Of a DNA stretch of 64,000 bases, positions 48,483-58,631 are shown one piece after another. The notes below the pieces were generated by a model. The model searched no databases. It saw nothing but the letters and a program-made list of their open reading frames with translations, and was not told the DNA's origin. The DNA comes from an uncultured Caulobacterales bacterium (GTDB taxonomy: Bacteria; Pseudomonadota; Alphaproteobacteria; Caulobacterales; Caulobacteraceae): NCBI GenBank assembly GCA_903858685.1, contig CAIOJR010000101.1, forward strand, positions 30,763 through 94,762, in the 5' to 3' direction. A program made the translations under genes and the position numbers. Position 1 is the first letter of the stretch. Every line of letters starts with the position of its first letter.

Positions 48483-49721
48483 ATGTCTGAAGCCTGGATC
48501 ATTGACGCCTGCCGCACGCCGCGCGGCATTGGCAAATACCCCAAGGGCGCCCTGTCCGAAATTCATCCGCAACAACTGGGCGCGACGGTTCTGAAGGCGC
48601 TGGCGGCGCGCAACGGGATAGACACGGCCGATGTGGACGACGTGATCTGGGGAACCAGCGCCCAGATCGGCAAGCAGGGCGGAGATCTGGGCCGCATGTC
48701 GGCGCTGGATGCGGGCTATGATGTGCGTTCCAGCGGCGTGACGCTCGACCGGTACTGCGGGTCCGGCATTACTGCGGTGAATTTCGCCGCCTCGACCATC
48801 ATGTCCGGCATGTCCGATCTGGTGGTCGCAGGCGGGGCTGAGATGATGTCCATGCCCAATCGCCGCAGCGCCGATGACGGCCCGCCGACCATGGACCGGG
48901 GCAATCTTCGCCTGCGCGCCCTGCATCCCCAGACCAATCAGGGCATCTGCGCCGACGCTATCGCAACGCTGGAGGGCATCAGCCGCCGAGCGACCGATGA
49001 ACTGGCGGTGGAAAGCCAGAAGCGCGCGGCCCACGCCATCGCCAACGGCCATTTCTCGAAAAGCCTGATTCCCGTCTATCGCGAGGACGGCACGCTGGCT
49101 CTGGAACAGGAGGAGTTTCCACGTCCGCAGACGACTCTGGATGGCCTCGCAGCGCTGAAGCCGTCTTTCGAGGCGCTGGCCGATGTCGAGATCGACGATC
49201 AGGGAACGACCTATCGCAGCCTGATCCTGCAAAAGTTTCCGGGGCTGGATATCAGGTTCATCCACCATCCCGGCAATTCGTCTGGCGTCGTGGACGGTGC
49301 GGCGGCGGTTCTGCTTGCCTCGCCCGACTATGCGCGCAAGCACGGATTGAAGCCGCGCGCGCGGGTGGTGGCCATGGCCAATATGGGCGATGATCCGACC
49401 CTGATGCTCAATGCGCCCGTTCCCGCCGCCAGGCGCGTTCTGGCCAAGGCAGGCTTAGGCCTGGCGGATATCGACCTTTTCGAGATCAACGAGGCCTTTG
49501 CCGTGGTGGCGGAAAAGTTCATCCGCGACCTGAAACTCGACCGTGACAAGGTCAATGTGAATGGAGGCGCCATGGCGCTCGGCCATCCGATCGGCGCGAC
49601 CGGCTCCATGCTGATCGGCACGGTGCTGGATGAACTGGAGCGTCGAGACCTGAAGCGTGGACTGGTCACCATGTGTGCGGGCGGCGGCATGGCCCCTGCC
49701 ATCATCATCGAGCGCATTTGA
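48483..49721 (+). CDS. Acetyl-CoA C-acyltransferase (thiolase)
   Basis: 412 residues. Nucleophilic Cys92 is in LDRYCGSGITAVN, the catalytic His in NGGAMALGHPIGATGSM, and the second Cys in TMCAGGGMAPAIIIE. A GGGAGGA site precedes ATG 48483. It differs in sequence from the thiolase at 4436-5608 and pairs with the SDR upstream. Likely degradative role in fatty acid or aromatic side-chain oxidation; chain-length preference unknown. It converges on the DMT transporter gene 23 bases away. Confidence 0.93.
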   Translation: MSEAWIIDACRTPRGIGKYPKGALSEIHPQQLGATVLKALAARNGIDTADVDDVIWGTSAQIGKQGGDLGRMSALDAGYDVRSSGVTLDRYCGSGITAVNFAASTIMSGMSDLVVAGGAEMMSMPNRRSADDGPPTMDRGNLRLRALHPQTNQGICADAIATLEGISRRATDELAVESQKRAAHAIANGHFSKSLIPVYREDGTLALEQEEFPRPQTTLDGLAALKPSFEALADVEIDDQGTTYRSLILQKFPGLDIRFIHHPGNSSGVVDGAAAVLLASPDYARKHGLKPRARVVAMANMGDDPTLMLNAPVPAARRVLAKAGLGLADIDLFEINEAFAVVAEKFIRDLKLDRDKVNVNGGAMALGHPIGATGSMLIGTVLDELERRDLKRGLVTMCAGGGMAPAIIIERI

Positions 49722-49744
49722 CAGAAGGGCGCGGTGCGGCGGCC

Positions 49745-50635
49745 TTAAAGGCCCCGCACCAGTTTCTCTCGCCAGACGATATAGACGCCGCTGGCCGCGA
49801 TCACGGCGGCGCCGGCGATGATCCAGCCGTCCAGCCGTTCGCCCCAGACGAAATAGCCAAGGCCGGTCGCCCAGATCAGCTGGGTATAGTCGAACGGCGC
49901 CAGGATCGGCAGGGGCGCCAGCCGGGCCGCGGCGGTCAAAAGCAGCTGGGCGATTCCGCCGATCAGGCCTGTGCCGACCATGACCACCAGCATTTGCGGT
50001 CCAGGCGTGATCCAGCCGAACGGCGCACTGGCCAGACCGACCACGGAGCAGGACAGGGTGAAATAGAAGACGATGGTCGGGCCGGACTCGCTGCGCGGCA
50101 TGCTCCGGATCGAGGTCATGGCGGAGGCGGCCCCCATGGCGCCCATAAGGCCAAAGAAGACGCCGAGCGGAGAGCCGTGCATGTCGCCTGGCCGCATGGC
50201 GATCACCACGCCCGCAAAGCCCACGAACACCGCCAGCCAGCGATGCCAGCCCACCCGCTCCTTTAGCAGCACGACCGACAATATGGTCATGAACAGAGGG
50301 GCGGAAAAGGCGAGCGTCACCGCCTGAACCAGAGGCAGATAGGCCACCGACAGGAAGCTGCCCGACATGCCCATCAGCCCGACGGCGGAGCGTGTCAGGT
50401 GACGCCAGGGCCGCTGCGTTTTCAGGGCGCCAAAGCCCACGGTGCTGCGGATGTGCAGAAGTATGGGAATGAAGGCGAAAAAGCTGCGGCAGAAGATGAT
50501 CTGCAACAGGGGCGCCCCGCCCGCAGCCATCCACTTGGCCCCCGCCGAGACACAGGCCACGCAAAACACCGCCGCGAGCCGCGCGAGGACGCCAAGCATA
50601 ATATCGCGCTGCAAGGGCGTGTGGGCGGTGGGCAA
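49745..50635 (-). CDS. EamA-type DMT transporter
   Basis: 296-residue inner-membrane protein with about ten hydrophobic helices in two EamA repeats (first around 10-140, second around 150-290). Loop residues such as KERVGWHRWLAVFVGFAGVVIAMRPG and WGERLDGWIIAGAAVIAASGVYI match drug/metabolite exporters. Substrate unknown. Start at ATG 50635; the 180 bases upstream to the ligase gene contain no operator that I could recognise. Confidence 0.87.
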   Translation of the reverse strand: MPTAHTPLQRDIMLGVLARLAAVFCVACVSAGAKWMAAGGAPLLQIIFCRSFFAFIPILLHIRSTVGFGALKTQRPWRHLTRSAVGLMGMSGSFLSVAYLPLVQAVTLAFSAPLFMTILSVVLLKERVGWHRWLAVFVGFAGVVIAMRPGDMHGSPLGVFFGLMGAMGAASAMTSIRSMPRSESGPTIVFYFTLSCSVVGLASAPFGWITPGPQMLVVMVGTGLIGGIAQLLLTAAARLAPLPILAPFDYTQLIWATGLGYFVWGERLDGWIIAGAAVIAASGVYIVWREKLVRGL

Positions 50636-50815
50636 GGTTTCGGTTCCTCCGGGTGCGGATCAGGGCTGAGCGCAGTCCCCGCGCGCACCGGGCTATCCTA
50701 AAGCCACCCCGCCTCCAAGCGGGTTGGACGTTTCGTCCCCTTTTCAACCCTGCCAAGCAGCGATAGCGTTCCGCAAGGATCGAAACGGGTCAATAATTCG
50801 CGGGAGGGAGAGGCC

Positions 50816-52369
50816 ATGCCCAGGGCCTATAATGCACGCGCCGGACAGCGCGCCGTCTTTGACGCCCTGATCGACGCGCGGCGGACCTATGGCGCCGACA
50901 AGCCGATTCTGGAAGATCAGGAGCGCAATCCGATCAGCTATACCGACCTGATCCGCGCCGCCTTCGCCCTGGGGCGCCGGATCGCGGCGGTCACCGAGAA
51001 GGGCGAGCGGGTGGGGGTGCTCCTGCCGTCCAGCGCGGGCGGTGCGGTCACCTTCTTTGCGCTTCTGGCCTTTGGCCGGGTTCCGACCATGCTCAATTTC
51101 ACCGCGGGCATCCGCAATCTCAAGGGCGCGTGCCGCGTGGCGGGCGTGAAGCGGGTTCTGACGTCCCAGCGTTTCATCGATCAGGGCAAGCTGGAGGATC
51201 TGATCGACGCCCTTCAGGAGACCTGCGCCATCACCTATCTGGAGGCGGTGCGCAAGGAAATCGGGCTCGCGGACAAGGCGTTCGCCGCCATCGCAGCCCT
51301 GGCGCCCCGGCGCTTTCGCGCACCGGCCGCGCCGGGTGATCCAGGTGTGATCCTGTTTACCTCGGGCAGTTTTGGAACGCCGCGCGGCGTCGTGCTCAGC
51401 CAGGGCAATCTGTGTGCAAATGTGGAACAGGTGGCCGCCCATATTGATCTTCAGCCGCACTGGGTGATGTTCAATCCCTTGCCGATCTTCCATTGTCTTG
51501 GCCTGACGGGCGGGGTGCTGCTGCCGATCCTCACCGGCATGAAGGCGTTTCAATATCCCTCTCCCCTTCATGTGAAGCAGATCCCCCCGCTGATCCGCGA
51601 TTGCGGCGCGTCCATCCTTCTGTCGACCGACACCTTCGTGAACCAGTATGCGCGGGCGAGCGACGCGGGCGACCTGTCCAGCCTGCTATTTGTGGTCTGC
51701 GGCGCAGAACGGGTGCGCGAGGAGACCCATAATCTGTTCGCGGAGCGTTTCAGCGGGGTGGAGCTGCTGGAAGGCTATGGCGCGACCGAGGGCTCGCCCG
51801 TCATCGCGGTCAATCGCCCCGGAGATTACAAGCGCGGCACGGTGGGGCCGCTGGTTCCTGGTCTGGAGGTGCGGCTCGAAAAGGTGGCCGGCATCGACGC
51901 AGGCGAGCGCATGTGGGTCCGCGGCCCCAATATCATGTCGGGCTATCTGAACGAGCACGGCGTGCTGGAGCCTCCCGCCGGGGGCTGGCACGACACCGGC
52001 GACGTGGTGGAGCTGGACGCAGACGGCCATGTGGTGATCAAGGGACGCGTGAAACGTTTCGCCAAGATCGGCGGCGAAATGGTGTCTCTGGCGGTGGCTG
52101 AGGATATAGCCTCCGGCGTCTGGCCTGACGCCCGTCACGCCGTGATCTCCCTGCCTGACGCGCGCAAGGGCGAGCGGTTGGTGCTGGTCACGGATCGGCT
52201 GGATGCGTCGGTCGCCAGCCTGGTCTCGCACGCCCAGTCCATCGGCGCGCCTGAATTGTCGGTGCCGCGCAAGATTGTCCGTGTACCGGAACTCCCCGTG
52301 CTGGGCAGCGGCAAGACGGACTATGTGGCGATTCAGCGGATGGCGGAGACCGACTCCAAGGCCGCATGA
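50816..52369 (+). CDS. AMP-binding acyl-CoA/acyl-ACP synthetase, Aas-like
   Basis: 517-residue ANL ligase with the general outline of the C-terminal synthetase half of E. coli Aas. The P-loop is FTSGSFGTPRGVVLSQGN, with Arg where Lys is usual; A5 is LLEGYGATEGSPVIAVN; A7 is HDTGDVVELDADG; the hinge GRVKRFAKIGGEMVSL is Aas-like; and LPVLGSGKTDY holds the C-terminal Lys. It may activate a fatty acid to acyl-ACP or acyl-CoA for lipid repair; no acyltransferase domain is fused. A GGGAGGGAGAGG site precedes ATG 50816. Confidence 0.85.
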   Translation: MPRAYNARAGQRAVFDALIDARRTYGADKPILEDQERNPISYTDLIRAAFALGRRIAAVTEKGERVGVLLPSSAGGAVTFFALLAFGRVPTMLNFTAGIRNLKGACRVAGVKRVLTSQRFIDQGKLEDLIDALQETCAITYLEAVRKEIGLADKAFAAIAALAPRRFRAPAAPGDPGVILFTSGSFGTPRGVVLSQGNLCANVEQVAAHIDLQPHWVMFNPLPIFHCLGLTGGVLLPILTGMKAFQYPSPLHVKQIPPLIRDCGASILLSTDTFVNQYARASDAGDLSSLLFVVCGAERVREETHNLFAERFSGVELLEGYGATEGSPVIAVNRPGDYKRGTVGPLVPGLEVRLEKVAGIDAGERMWVRGPNIMSGYLNEHGVLEPPAGGWHDTGDVVELDADGHVVIKGRVKRFAKIGGEMVSLAVAEDIASGVWPDARHAVISLPDARKGERLVLVTDRLDASVASLVSHAQSIGAPELSVPRKIVRVPELPVLGSGKTDYVAIQRMAETDSKAA

Positions 52370-52375
52370 GCCGCC

Positions 52376-53278
52376 TTATGGCGTCTGGTCCGGGTGATTG
52401 ATCACGGCGCTTGCCGTCAGGACCGCTCCGAAAGAGGCCGCGATGATGGCGCTGATGCCCAAAAGCTGCGCCGGGCCCAGATGTTCGCCAAGAAACACAA
52501 AGCCGGACAGGGCCGCCAGCGCCGGTTCAGCGCTCATGCAGATGCCGAAAGTGCGTGCGGGCAGCCGCCGAAGCGCAATCATTTCCAGCGAATAGGGCAG
52601 GGCGCTGGACATGACCGCAACGCCGATTCCCAAGGGCAGAAGGCTTGGATCCAACAGTCTGACCCCGGCGTGAGCCACGCCGAAGGGCACGGCGACCGCG
52701 GCGGCTATGAGGCTGCCGACCGCCACGGTCTGCCCGCCGTGCTGGTCGCCGGCCTTCGCGCCGAACAGGATATAAAGCGCCCAGCAACCCCCTGCCGCCA
52801 GCGCAAAGCCTGCGCCGGCCACATCCAGTGACGCGCTGAGCGGCGATACAGGCGACAACACCACCACGCCGGCCGCCGCCAGTCCGACCCAGACGAAATC
52901 CCGCGCCTTTCGCGATGTGGCGACCGCCACGCCCAAAGGCCCCAGGAACTCCAGCGCCACGGCGACACCCAGGGGAACGGTACGTAACGCCATGTAAAAA
53001 CAGAGGTTCATGACGCCGAGCGACAGGCCGTAGAGCAGCAGCGGAACCGTATTGCTGCGAGAAAGCCGCACCCGCCATGGCTTTCCGACCACGGTCATGA
53101 CCAGGGCGGAAAAGGCCAGTCTCAGGGCGGTCGCGCCCTGTGCGCCCACAAACGGGAACAGACCCTTGGCCAGAGACGCCCCGATCTGGATCGACACCAT
53201 GGCCACCAGCAAAACCGCCAGCGATCCGGCGATCGGCGAGCGCAAGGAAGACAGCCGCAACTTTCCGGGGGTGTTCAA
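52376..53278 (-). CDS. RhtA-like EamA exporter (threonine/homoserine type)
   Basis: 300-residue ten-helix DMT protein. SIQIGASLAKGLFPFVGAQGATALRLAFSALVM and LGVAVALEFLGPLGVAVATSR match the RhtA branch that exports threonine and homoserine. The second repeat ends with RTFGICMSAEPALAALSGFVFLGE. The substrate is inferred from the branch, not proven. Only six bases separate its stop from that of the convergent ligase. Confidence 0.85.
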   Translation of the reverse strand: MNTPGKLRLSSLRSPIAGSLAVLLVAMVSIQIGASLAKGLFPFVGAQGATALRLAFSALVMTVVGKPWRVRLSRSNTVPLLLYGLSLGVMNLCFYMALRTVPLGVAVALEFLGPLGVAVATSRKARDFVWVGLAAAGVVVLSPVSPLSASLDVAGAGFALAAGGCWALYILFGAKAGDQHGGQTVAVGSLIAAAVAVPFGVAHAGVRLLDPSLLPLGIGVAVMSSALPYSLEMIALRRLPARTFGICMSAEPALAALSGFVFLGEHLGPAQLLGISAIIAASFGAVLTASAVINHPDQTP

Positions 53279-53412
53279 GCGAGCGGACCCGGTCTGTTCG
53301 GCGTGTGGCGGGGTTCTGTCATATCGGGCCTTTGCGCATGAAGAGCGCAGACGACACTAAACGCGTTCGGCGGGGGGGCAAGGCATGGCGGACGCCGCCC
53401 GATTCGTGGGAT

Positions 53413-53432
53413 TTCATCCGTCGTCGGATGAA
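53413..53432. promoter_or_regulatory. Inverted repeat 1 upstream of TonB receptor
   Basis: TTCATCCG (53413-53420) and CGGATGAA (53425-53432) are perfect complements with a TCGT spacer. Compact 20-base dyad of operator size. Confidence 0.45.
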
Positions 53433-53489
53433 GACATATGCTCCAAGCCGGGGCGCCCCGGTCCTCGTGATCAGGACTCGGGCATTTTT

Positions 53490-53514
53490 GCCACAAGGCG
53501 CGGTAAATTGTGGC
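53490..53514. promoter_or_regulatory. Inverted repeat 2 upstream of TonB receptor
   Basis: GCCACAA (53490-53496) and TTGTGGC (53508-53514) are perfect complements with an 11-base spacer, flanked by TTTT on the left and GAAAA on the right, so the symmetry nearly extends further. Confidence 0.45.
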
Positions 53515-53553
53515 GAAAAGCGGCGCATATCCATCTTTGTGACGGTCCGCGCC

Positions 53554-53579
53554 TTTCATGTTGCGAAGTTGTCATGAAA
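53554..53579. promoter_or_regulatory. Inverted repeat 3 upstream of TonB receptor
   Basis: TTTCATG (53554-53560) and CATGAAA (53573-53579) are perfect complements with a 12-base spacer, about 95 bases before the receptor start. Confidence 0.4.
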
Positions 53580-53674
53580 AACGCGTCCTACACGTCAGCA
53601 GTTGAAGCAACGATTTGAACGAAGGATGGCCGGCCCAGCGCTGCTGGAGGCCTCGTTTCACCGGGGGTAATATC

Positions 53675-56287
53675 ATGACTTTCATCAGGAGCGCGGACAC
53701 TGCGTCTGCGGCTATCATGTCGTCGCGGATGCATCGCGGCGCCGCCGTGCTGGCTCTGGCGGGCAGCCTGTTCGCCTATTCGGCGGCCCAGGCTCAGTCG
53801 ACAGCATCGCAGACGGTCGAGCAGGTTGTCGTGACGGCCAAGACCTCGGTTGCGACCGATGGTCTGGCGACCTTGTCCAAGGCGGCCAAGGATCAGGCCA
53901 TTGTGACACAGGCCTATATCGAGCATCAGGTCGGCAGCTCGAACTTCGCCCAGTTGATCAATCTTCTCCCCGGCGTGAACTATTCGACAGAAGACCCGAC
54001 GGGCGTCCTGTCCAGCGACTTCCGGATGCACGGCTTTGACGGCGCCCACGTTTCCTTCACCCTGGACGGCACGCCGCTGAACGACACCGGCAACTACGCC
54101 ATCTATCCGGGCGAATATTCGCCGGGCGAAACCACGGGCTCGATCACGGTCAATATGGGCCAGACCGAAGTCGACAGCCCCACGGCGTCGGCCATCGGCG
54201 GCACGGTCAACATCCTGACCAAGCTTCCCTCCGAAACGCCGCAAACCCTGGTTAACCTGACCGCCGGCAGCTACGGCTACGGCCGCGCCTATGGCGAGTT
54301 CGACACAGGCGAGATCGGGCCTTTCAAGACCCGCTCCTTCCTGGCGGTGAACTATGTGGATGCTGACAAGACCAAGGGCGAAGGCACAATCACGCGCTGG
54401 GGTCTTGATGGTCGCGTTTATCAACCGCTGAAGGGCGACGACTTCCTCAGCGTCGGCTTCACCTATGCTTCGGACCGTCCCTACTTCTATCAGTCGAGCT
54501 CACCGGCCCAGTACGCGCAATTTGGCCGCAGCATCGACTACAACACCCAATGGGCGGCGCCGACAGCAATCGCGGGCAAGGCGGACGGCATCGCCGGCGC
54601 CACCGCTGCGCCCGGCTTCGAGCAGGGCAACGACTCCAACTTCTGGAAACTGCATCCCAATCCGGTCGATTTCGGCGACATCCGCGGTCAATCGCGCTTT
54701 TCGGTTGGCAAGGGACTGACCCTGACGGTCGACCCTTATTTCTTCTATACGCTGGCCAATGGCGGCGGCACGACGAACCTGAGCGAGTCTGACCCGCGTC
54801 TGGCGGGTTCCAAGACCTTCTCGACCTGCGCGGGCGGCGGAAAGGGCGTGGACCTGAACGGCGATGGCGACTGCCTGGACACGGTTCTGGTCTATTCTCC
54901 CAGCAACACCCAGACCCATCGCTATGGCGTAAACTCCTCGTTGATCTATGATTTCAACGAAAATAATCGTGTCCAGCTGTCCTATAGCTTCGACTACGGC
55001 CGTCACCGCCAGACCGGCGAATACACCACGATCGATCAGGCCACGGGCACGCCGAACAACGTGTTCGGCGGCGGCAACGGTAATGGCACGCCTATTCTGG
55101 CGCTCGACGGAACGCCACTGCGCAAGCGCGACCGCTTCTCCATCGCCGAGCTCAACCAGATTTCCGCTAACTATGTGGGCAAGTTCTTCGACGACAAGCT
55201 GCATGTCAGCATCGGCGTGCGCGACCCGTTCTTTGAGCGTCAGCTGAACCAGTTCTGCTATACCTATAACGGCAGCAGCGCGATCTGTGACAGCGCGCCC
55301 CAGTCGGCGGTCGCAGCCGCCCTGGCTCTCGACAACGCCAAGGTCGGCGCTGTGGCCGGGTCCAAGGCGACCAACCTGTCGACCCTGCTCGGCACGACCG
55401 TCAGCTATGGCCCCAACGGCCAGGCCAATTTCCGTCTGCCGTTCTCGCAGACCTATAATTTCAACAAGCCTCTCCCGAGCCTGAACGCCAGCTACCAGTT
55501 CGACGACCACAGCAGCGTCTACGCCACTCTGTCCAAGGGCTTCTCCGCTCCGAAGACAGACAACCTGTACACCAGCAGCCAAGAGTTCGTGGCGCCGGAG
55601 TCCAGCGACCAGTATGGCGTGGGTTATCGCTACCATGCGCCAACCCTGACCTTCACGGCGAACCTGTGGGATTCGAAGTGGAACAACCACATCGTCACCT
55701 CCTATGACCCGCTCGACCCGACCCTCAGCGTCGACCGCAATGTCGGCGGCGTGGATATCTACGGTCTGGACGCCGAACTGGGCTGGTCGGCTACGCACGA
55801 GCTGAAGTTCTACCTGTCCGGCAACCTGACCAAGAGCAAGCTGGACGCCAACTATCAGGTGACGGTGGCCAGCGGACCTGACGCCGGCAAGTCCATCGCC
55901 CTGCCCGTGAAGGGCAAGGAGTTGGTGCTGACTCCTGAGCAAACCTTCTCGGCGCGCAGCGAATACAAGCTTGGCGACCTGACCCTGGGCCTGCAAGGCA
56001 AGTATACGGGCAAGCGCTACGTCTCGGACATGAATGATGTCAGCCTGCCGGGCTACTTTGTTTGGGACTTCGACGCTGAATACAAGTTCTCCCCTTTGGG
56101 ACATCCTTCGAGCCTGAACCTGCAGGTCTATAACTTGCTGGGCGAGAACTATTATGTTCGTCCGTCGACCGTCTCCAACGTCAATGCGATCACCTTCGCT
56201 AACGGGGACAAGATCAACGGCAGCACGTCCTACTACTATACGGGTGCGCCGACGACGGTTTACCTGACCCTGAAGACCAAGTTCTGA
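53675..56287 (+). CDS. TonB-dependent outer-membrane receptor
   Basis: 870 residues from ATG 53675, which has a GGGGG site. A signal peptide (GAAVLALAGSLFAYSAAQAQ) is followed by a TonB-box-like VEQVVVTAKT, the plug domain (about 60-180, with LINLLPGVNYSTEDPTGVLSSDFRMHGFDG in outline and GSITVNMGQTEVDSPTASAIGGTVNI), and a beta-barrel ending in TVYLTLKTKF with the terminal Phe needed for outer-membrane insertion. Such receptors take up siderophores, vitamins, sugars or aromatic compounds with energy from TonB. No substrate gene is adjacent; the nearby aromatic and glyoxylate genes suggest a carbon source, but that is guesswork. Confidence 0.92.
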   Translation: MTFIRSADTASAAIMSSRMHRGAAVLALAGSLFAYSAAQAQSTASQTVEQVVVTAKTSVATDGLATLSKAAKDQAIVTQAYIEHQVGSSNFAQLINLLPGVNYSTEDPTGVLSSDFRMHGFDGAHVSFTLDGTPLNDTGNYAIYPGEYSPGETTGSITVNMGQTEVDSPTASAIGGTVNILTKLPSETPQTLVNLTAGSYGYGRAYGEFDTGEIGPFKTRSFLAVNYVDADKTKGEGTITRWGLDGRVYQPLKGDDFLSVGFTYASDRPYFYQSSSPAQYAQFGRSIDYNTQWAAPTAIAGKADGIAGATAAPGFEQGNDSNFWKLHPNPVDFGDIRGQSRFSVGKGLTLTVDPYFFYTLANGGGTTNLSESDPRLAGSKTFSTCAGGGKGVDLNGDGDCLDTVLVYSPSNTQTHRYGVNSSLIYDFNENNRVQLSYSFDYGRHRQTGEYTTIDQATGTPNNVFGGGNGNGTPILALDGTPLRKRDRFSIAELNQISANYVGKFFDDKLHVSIGVRDPFFERQLNQFCYTYNGSSAICDSAPQSAVAAALALDNAKVGAVAGSKATNLSTLLGTTVSYGPNGQANFRLPFSQTYNFNKPLPSLNASYQFDDHSSVYATLSKGFSAPKTDNLYTSSQEFVAPESSDQYGVGYRYHAPTLTFTANLWDSKWNNHIVTSYDPLDPTLSVDRNVGGVDIYGLDAELGWSATHELKFYLSGNLTKSKLDANYQVTVASGPDAGKSIALPVKGKELVLTPEQTFSARSEYKLGDLTLGLQGKYTGKRYVSDMNDVSLPGYFVWDFDAEYKFSPLGHPSSLNLQVYNLLGENYYVRPSTVSNVNAITFANGDKINGSTSYYYTGAPTTVYLTLKTKF

Positions 56288-56310
56288 TCCACGTCACAGT
56301 GAGCAGACGA

Positions 56311-56341
56311 AAAGGGGCGGTGCATGCACCGCCCCTTTTTT
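56311..56341. terminator. Strong bidirectional intrinsic terminator
   Basis: A perfectly palindromic 22-base stem (arms 56314-56324 and 56325-56335, each 11 bases starting GGGGCGG) is followed by six T (56336-56341) and preceded by AAAA. It ends the receptor transcript and may also stop glcB transcription from the other side. Confidence 0.9.
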
Positions 56342-56390
56342 GTGGCTGACAGTTGGTGTTTTCGGGTCAGGCTGGAACCGCAGCGACGTT

Positions 56391-58535
56391 CTACGACAGA
56401 GCCGACTTCAATTCCCGTCTGCGGCGATGCAGGATGAACTCGGTATAGCCGTTGGGCTGCTCCCGTCCCTGAAACACCAGGTCAAGAGCGGCCTGATAGG
56501 CGATGCTGCCCTCATAGTCCGGGGCCATGGGACGATAGGCGGTGTCGGCTGAATTTTGGCGATCCACCACCAAAGCCATTCGCCTGAAAGTCTCCCGCAC
56601 CTGGGCCTCGGTGCACACGCCGTGGTGCAGCCAGTTGGCGATGTGCTGGCTGGAGATGCGCAAGGTCGCACGGTCTTCCATCAGGCCCACGTCAAAGATG
56701 TCGGGCACTTTGGAGCAGCCGACGCCCTGATCCACCCAGCGGACGACGTAGCCGAGCAGGCCCTGGATATTGTTGTCCAGTTCTTCCTGCACCTCGGCGG
56801 GGTTCCAGTTCGAGGCGCTTACCGGGGCGCTCAGCAGGTCCGCCAGACGCGCATCCGGGTGTCGCGGCATGGCGGCGCGCACGGCGGCGACATCCACCTG
56901 ATGATAGTGCAGAGCGTGCAGGGTGGCGGCGGTGGGGGAGGGAACCCATGCCGTGCTGGCGCCCGTCCGGGGATGGCCGATCTTGTCTCGCAGCATGGCC
57001 GCCATCTGATCGGGCGCCGCCCACATGCCCTTGCCGATCTGGGCGCGGTCGTTGAAGCCGGTCGCAAGGCCGATGTCGACATTGCGCTTCTCATAGGCGT
57101 CCAGCCAGATCTGCCCCTTCATGGCCGCCTTGCGCACCATGGGGCCAAGCTCCATGTCGGTGTGGATCTCGTCGCCCGTCCGGTCGAGGAAGCCGGTATT
57201 GATGAAGACCACCCGTTCGCGTGCGGCGTGGATGCAGGCTTTCAGGTTGACGCTGGTGCGGCGCTCTTCGTCCATGATGCCCAGCTTGACGGTGTTGCGG
57301 GCCAGACCCAGTGCGTCTTCCACCTGGTCGAAAAGGCTGACGGCGAGCGCGACCTCGGCAGGGCCGTGCAGCTTGGGTTTGACCACATAGATGGCGCCCG
57401 CCGCACTATTGGCGCGCCCGCCGTTCAGGTCGTGCAGAGCGCTCGCGACGGTCACCATGGCGTCGATCACGGTTTCATAGACCGCGCGGCCATCCAGCGT
57501 CACCGCATCGCTGATCATGTGATGGCCGACATTGCGCACCAGCAGGACCGCGCGACCACGCAGACGCAACGTCGCACCCTCCGGCGTCGTGAAGTTGCGA
57601 TCCGGGTCCAGACGGCGCGTCTCGGTGCGGCCGCCCTTGGCGAATGTCGCGCTGAGATCGCCCTTCATCAGGCCGAGCCAGGTGCGATAGACCTCGACCT
57701 TTTCCTCGGCGTCGACAGCCGCGACCGAATCCTCGCAGTCCTGAATGGCGGTCAGGGCCGATTCCAGCTGCACGTCGCACACGCCGGCGGGGTCGTCCCG
57801 GCCAATCGGATGGCTGGGGTCGATGATGATTTCAGCGTGCAGGCCATTGTGCTTGAGAAGCACGCCTGTGGGCGCGTCGGCTTCACCGCGCCAGCCGGCC
57901 AACTGTTGCGGATCGGCCAGGTCGGCGGTTTCGCCGTTGACGAGGCGGACCTGCAAGGCGCCGCCCACTATCTGGTAGCGGACGGCCTGTGCGTGACCGC
58001 CTTTGGCCAGGGGCGCCATCTTGTCCAGCATATCGCGCGCAAAGGCGATGACGCCCGCGCCGCGCACGGCGTTGTATGGGCCGGGAGGCAGGGGCGGCGC
58101 CAGCGCATCCGTGCCATAGAGCGCGTCATAAAGGCTGCCCCAGCGCGCATTAGCCGCGTTGAGCGCATAGCGTGGGTTCGACAGCGGCACGACCAGTTGC
58201 GGCCCGGCCAGGGTGGAAATTTCGGGATCAACGCCTTCTGTGCTGATCTCGAAGTCCGCCGGTTCTGTCGTGAGATAGCCGATTTCCATCAGAAAACGGA
58301 TCTGGGCGTCGACATCCGCCGACGCGCCGCGACGGTCGCGATTCCAGGCGTCAATTTCCTTCTGGAGCCTATTGCGCGTCTCCATCAGTTCCGCGTTTTT
58401 CGGGCCGAAATCGGTCAGGATCCGTTCCAGCCCGGTCCAGAAGCGGTTAGCGCTGAGGCCTGTTCCCGGCAGCACTTCGTTTTCCACGAAGGCGCGCAGC
58501 ACGGCTTCCACATGAAGGCGATCTGATGAGCTCAT
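56391..58535 (-). CDS. glcB: Malate synthase G
   Basis: 714-residue type G malate synthase, close to the family's ~723. It condenses glyoxylate with acetyl-CoA to malate. [17 protein letters not shown] carries the catalytic Arg and neighbouring Glu; [19 protein letters not shown] and [21 protein letters not shown] are family-specific; and [21 protein letters not shown] then [22 protein letters not shown] complete the C-terminal domain with the catalytic Asp region. It lies 96 bases after the isocitrate lyase gene on the same strand, separated by a terminator-like hairpin. Confidence 0.96.
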   Translation of the reverse strand: MSSSDRLHVEAVLRAFVENEVLPGTGLSANRFWTGLERILTDFGPKNAELMETRNRLQKEIDAWNRDRRGASADVDAQIRFLMEIGYLTTEPADFEISTEGVDPEISTLAGPQLVVPLSNPRYALNAANARWGSLYDALYGTDALAPPLPPGPYNAVRGAGVIAFARDMLDKMAPLAKGGHAQAVRYQIVGGALQVRLVNGETADLADPQQLAGWRGEADAPTGVLLKHNGLHAEIIIDPSHPIGRDDPAGVCDVQLESALTAIQDCEDSVAAVDAEEKVEVYRTWLGLMKGDLSATFAKGGRTETRRLDPDRNFTTPEGATLRLRGRAVLLVRNVGHHMISDAVTLDGRAVYETVIDAMVTVASALHDLNGGRANSAAGAIYVVKPKLHGPAEVALAVSLFDQVEDALGLARNTVKLGIMDEERRTSVNLKACIHAARERVVFINTGFLDRTGDEIHTDMELGPMVRKAAMKGQIWLDAYEKRNVDIGLATGFNDRAQIGKGMWAAPDQMAAMLRDKIGHPRTGASTAWVPSPTAATLHALHYHQVDVAAVRAAMPRHPDARLADLLSAPVSASNWNPAEVQEELDNNIQGLLGYVVRWVDQGVGCSKVPDIFDVGLMEDRATLRISSQHIANWLHHGVCTEAQVRETFRRMALVVDRQNSADTAYRPMAPDYEGSIAYQAALDLVFQGREQPNGYTEFILHRRRRELKSALS

Positions 58536-58555
58536 AGAGGCATTAAACCTGTCTT

Positions 58556-58600
58556 GGGTAAAAAGGAAAACGCGGCCTGAGCTGGCGATCTCAGGCCGCG
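58556..58600 (-). terminator. Intrinsic terminator between aceA and glcB
   Basis: On the minus strand, CGCGGCCTGAG/CTCAGGCCGCG (arms 58590-58600 and 58571-58581, 8-base loop) is followed by TTTTCCTTTTT. It directly follows the isocitrate lyase stop at 58632, so glcB would be reached only by read-through or from its own promoter. Confidence 0.75.
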
Positions 58601-58631
58601 CAAGGTGTGCGCTTACAATCGATCCCGTCGC

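Larger units (their letters stand above)
53279..53674. other. Control region of the TonB-dependent receptor gene
   Basis: A 396-base stretch with no gene I can support; short open frames here have neither ribosome sites nor recognisable protein features. It holds three perfect inverted repeats at 53413-53432, 53490-53514 and 53554-53579, listed separately. No consensus -35/-10 pair stands out. Confidence 0.6.

Noticed and set aside
54500-56104. 534-codon minus-strand open frame inside the TonB receptor
   Set aside because: Opposite-strand frame of a well-supported receptor; no ribosome site or domain.
56556-58526. 656-codon plus-strand frame opposite malate synthase
   Set aside because: Antisense shadow; malate synthase G is certain on the other strand.
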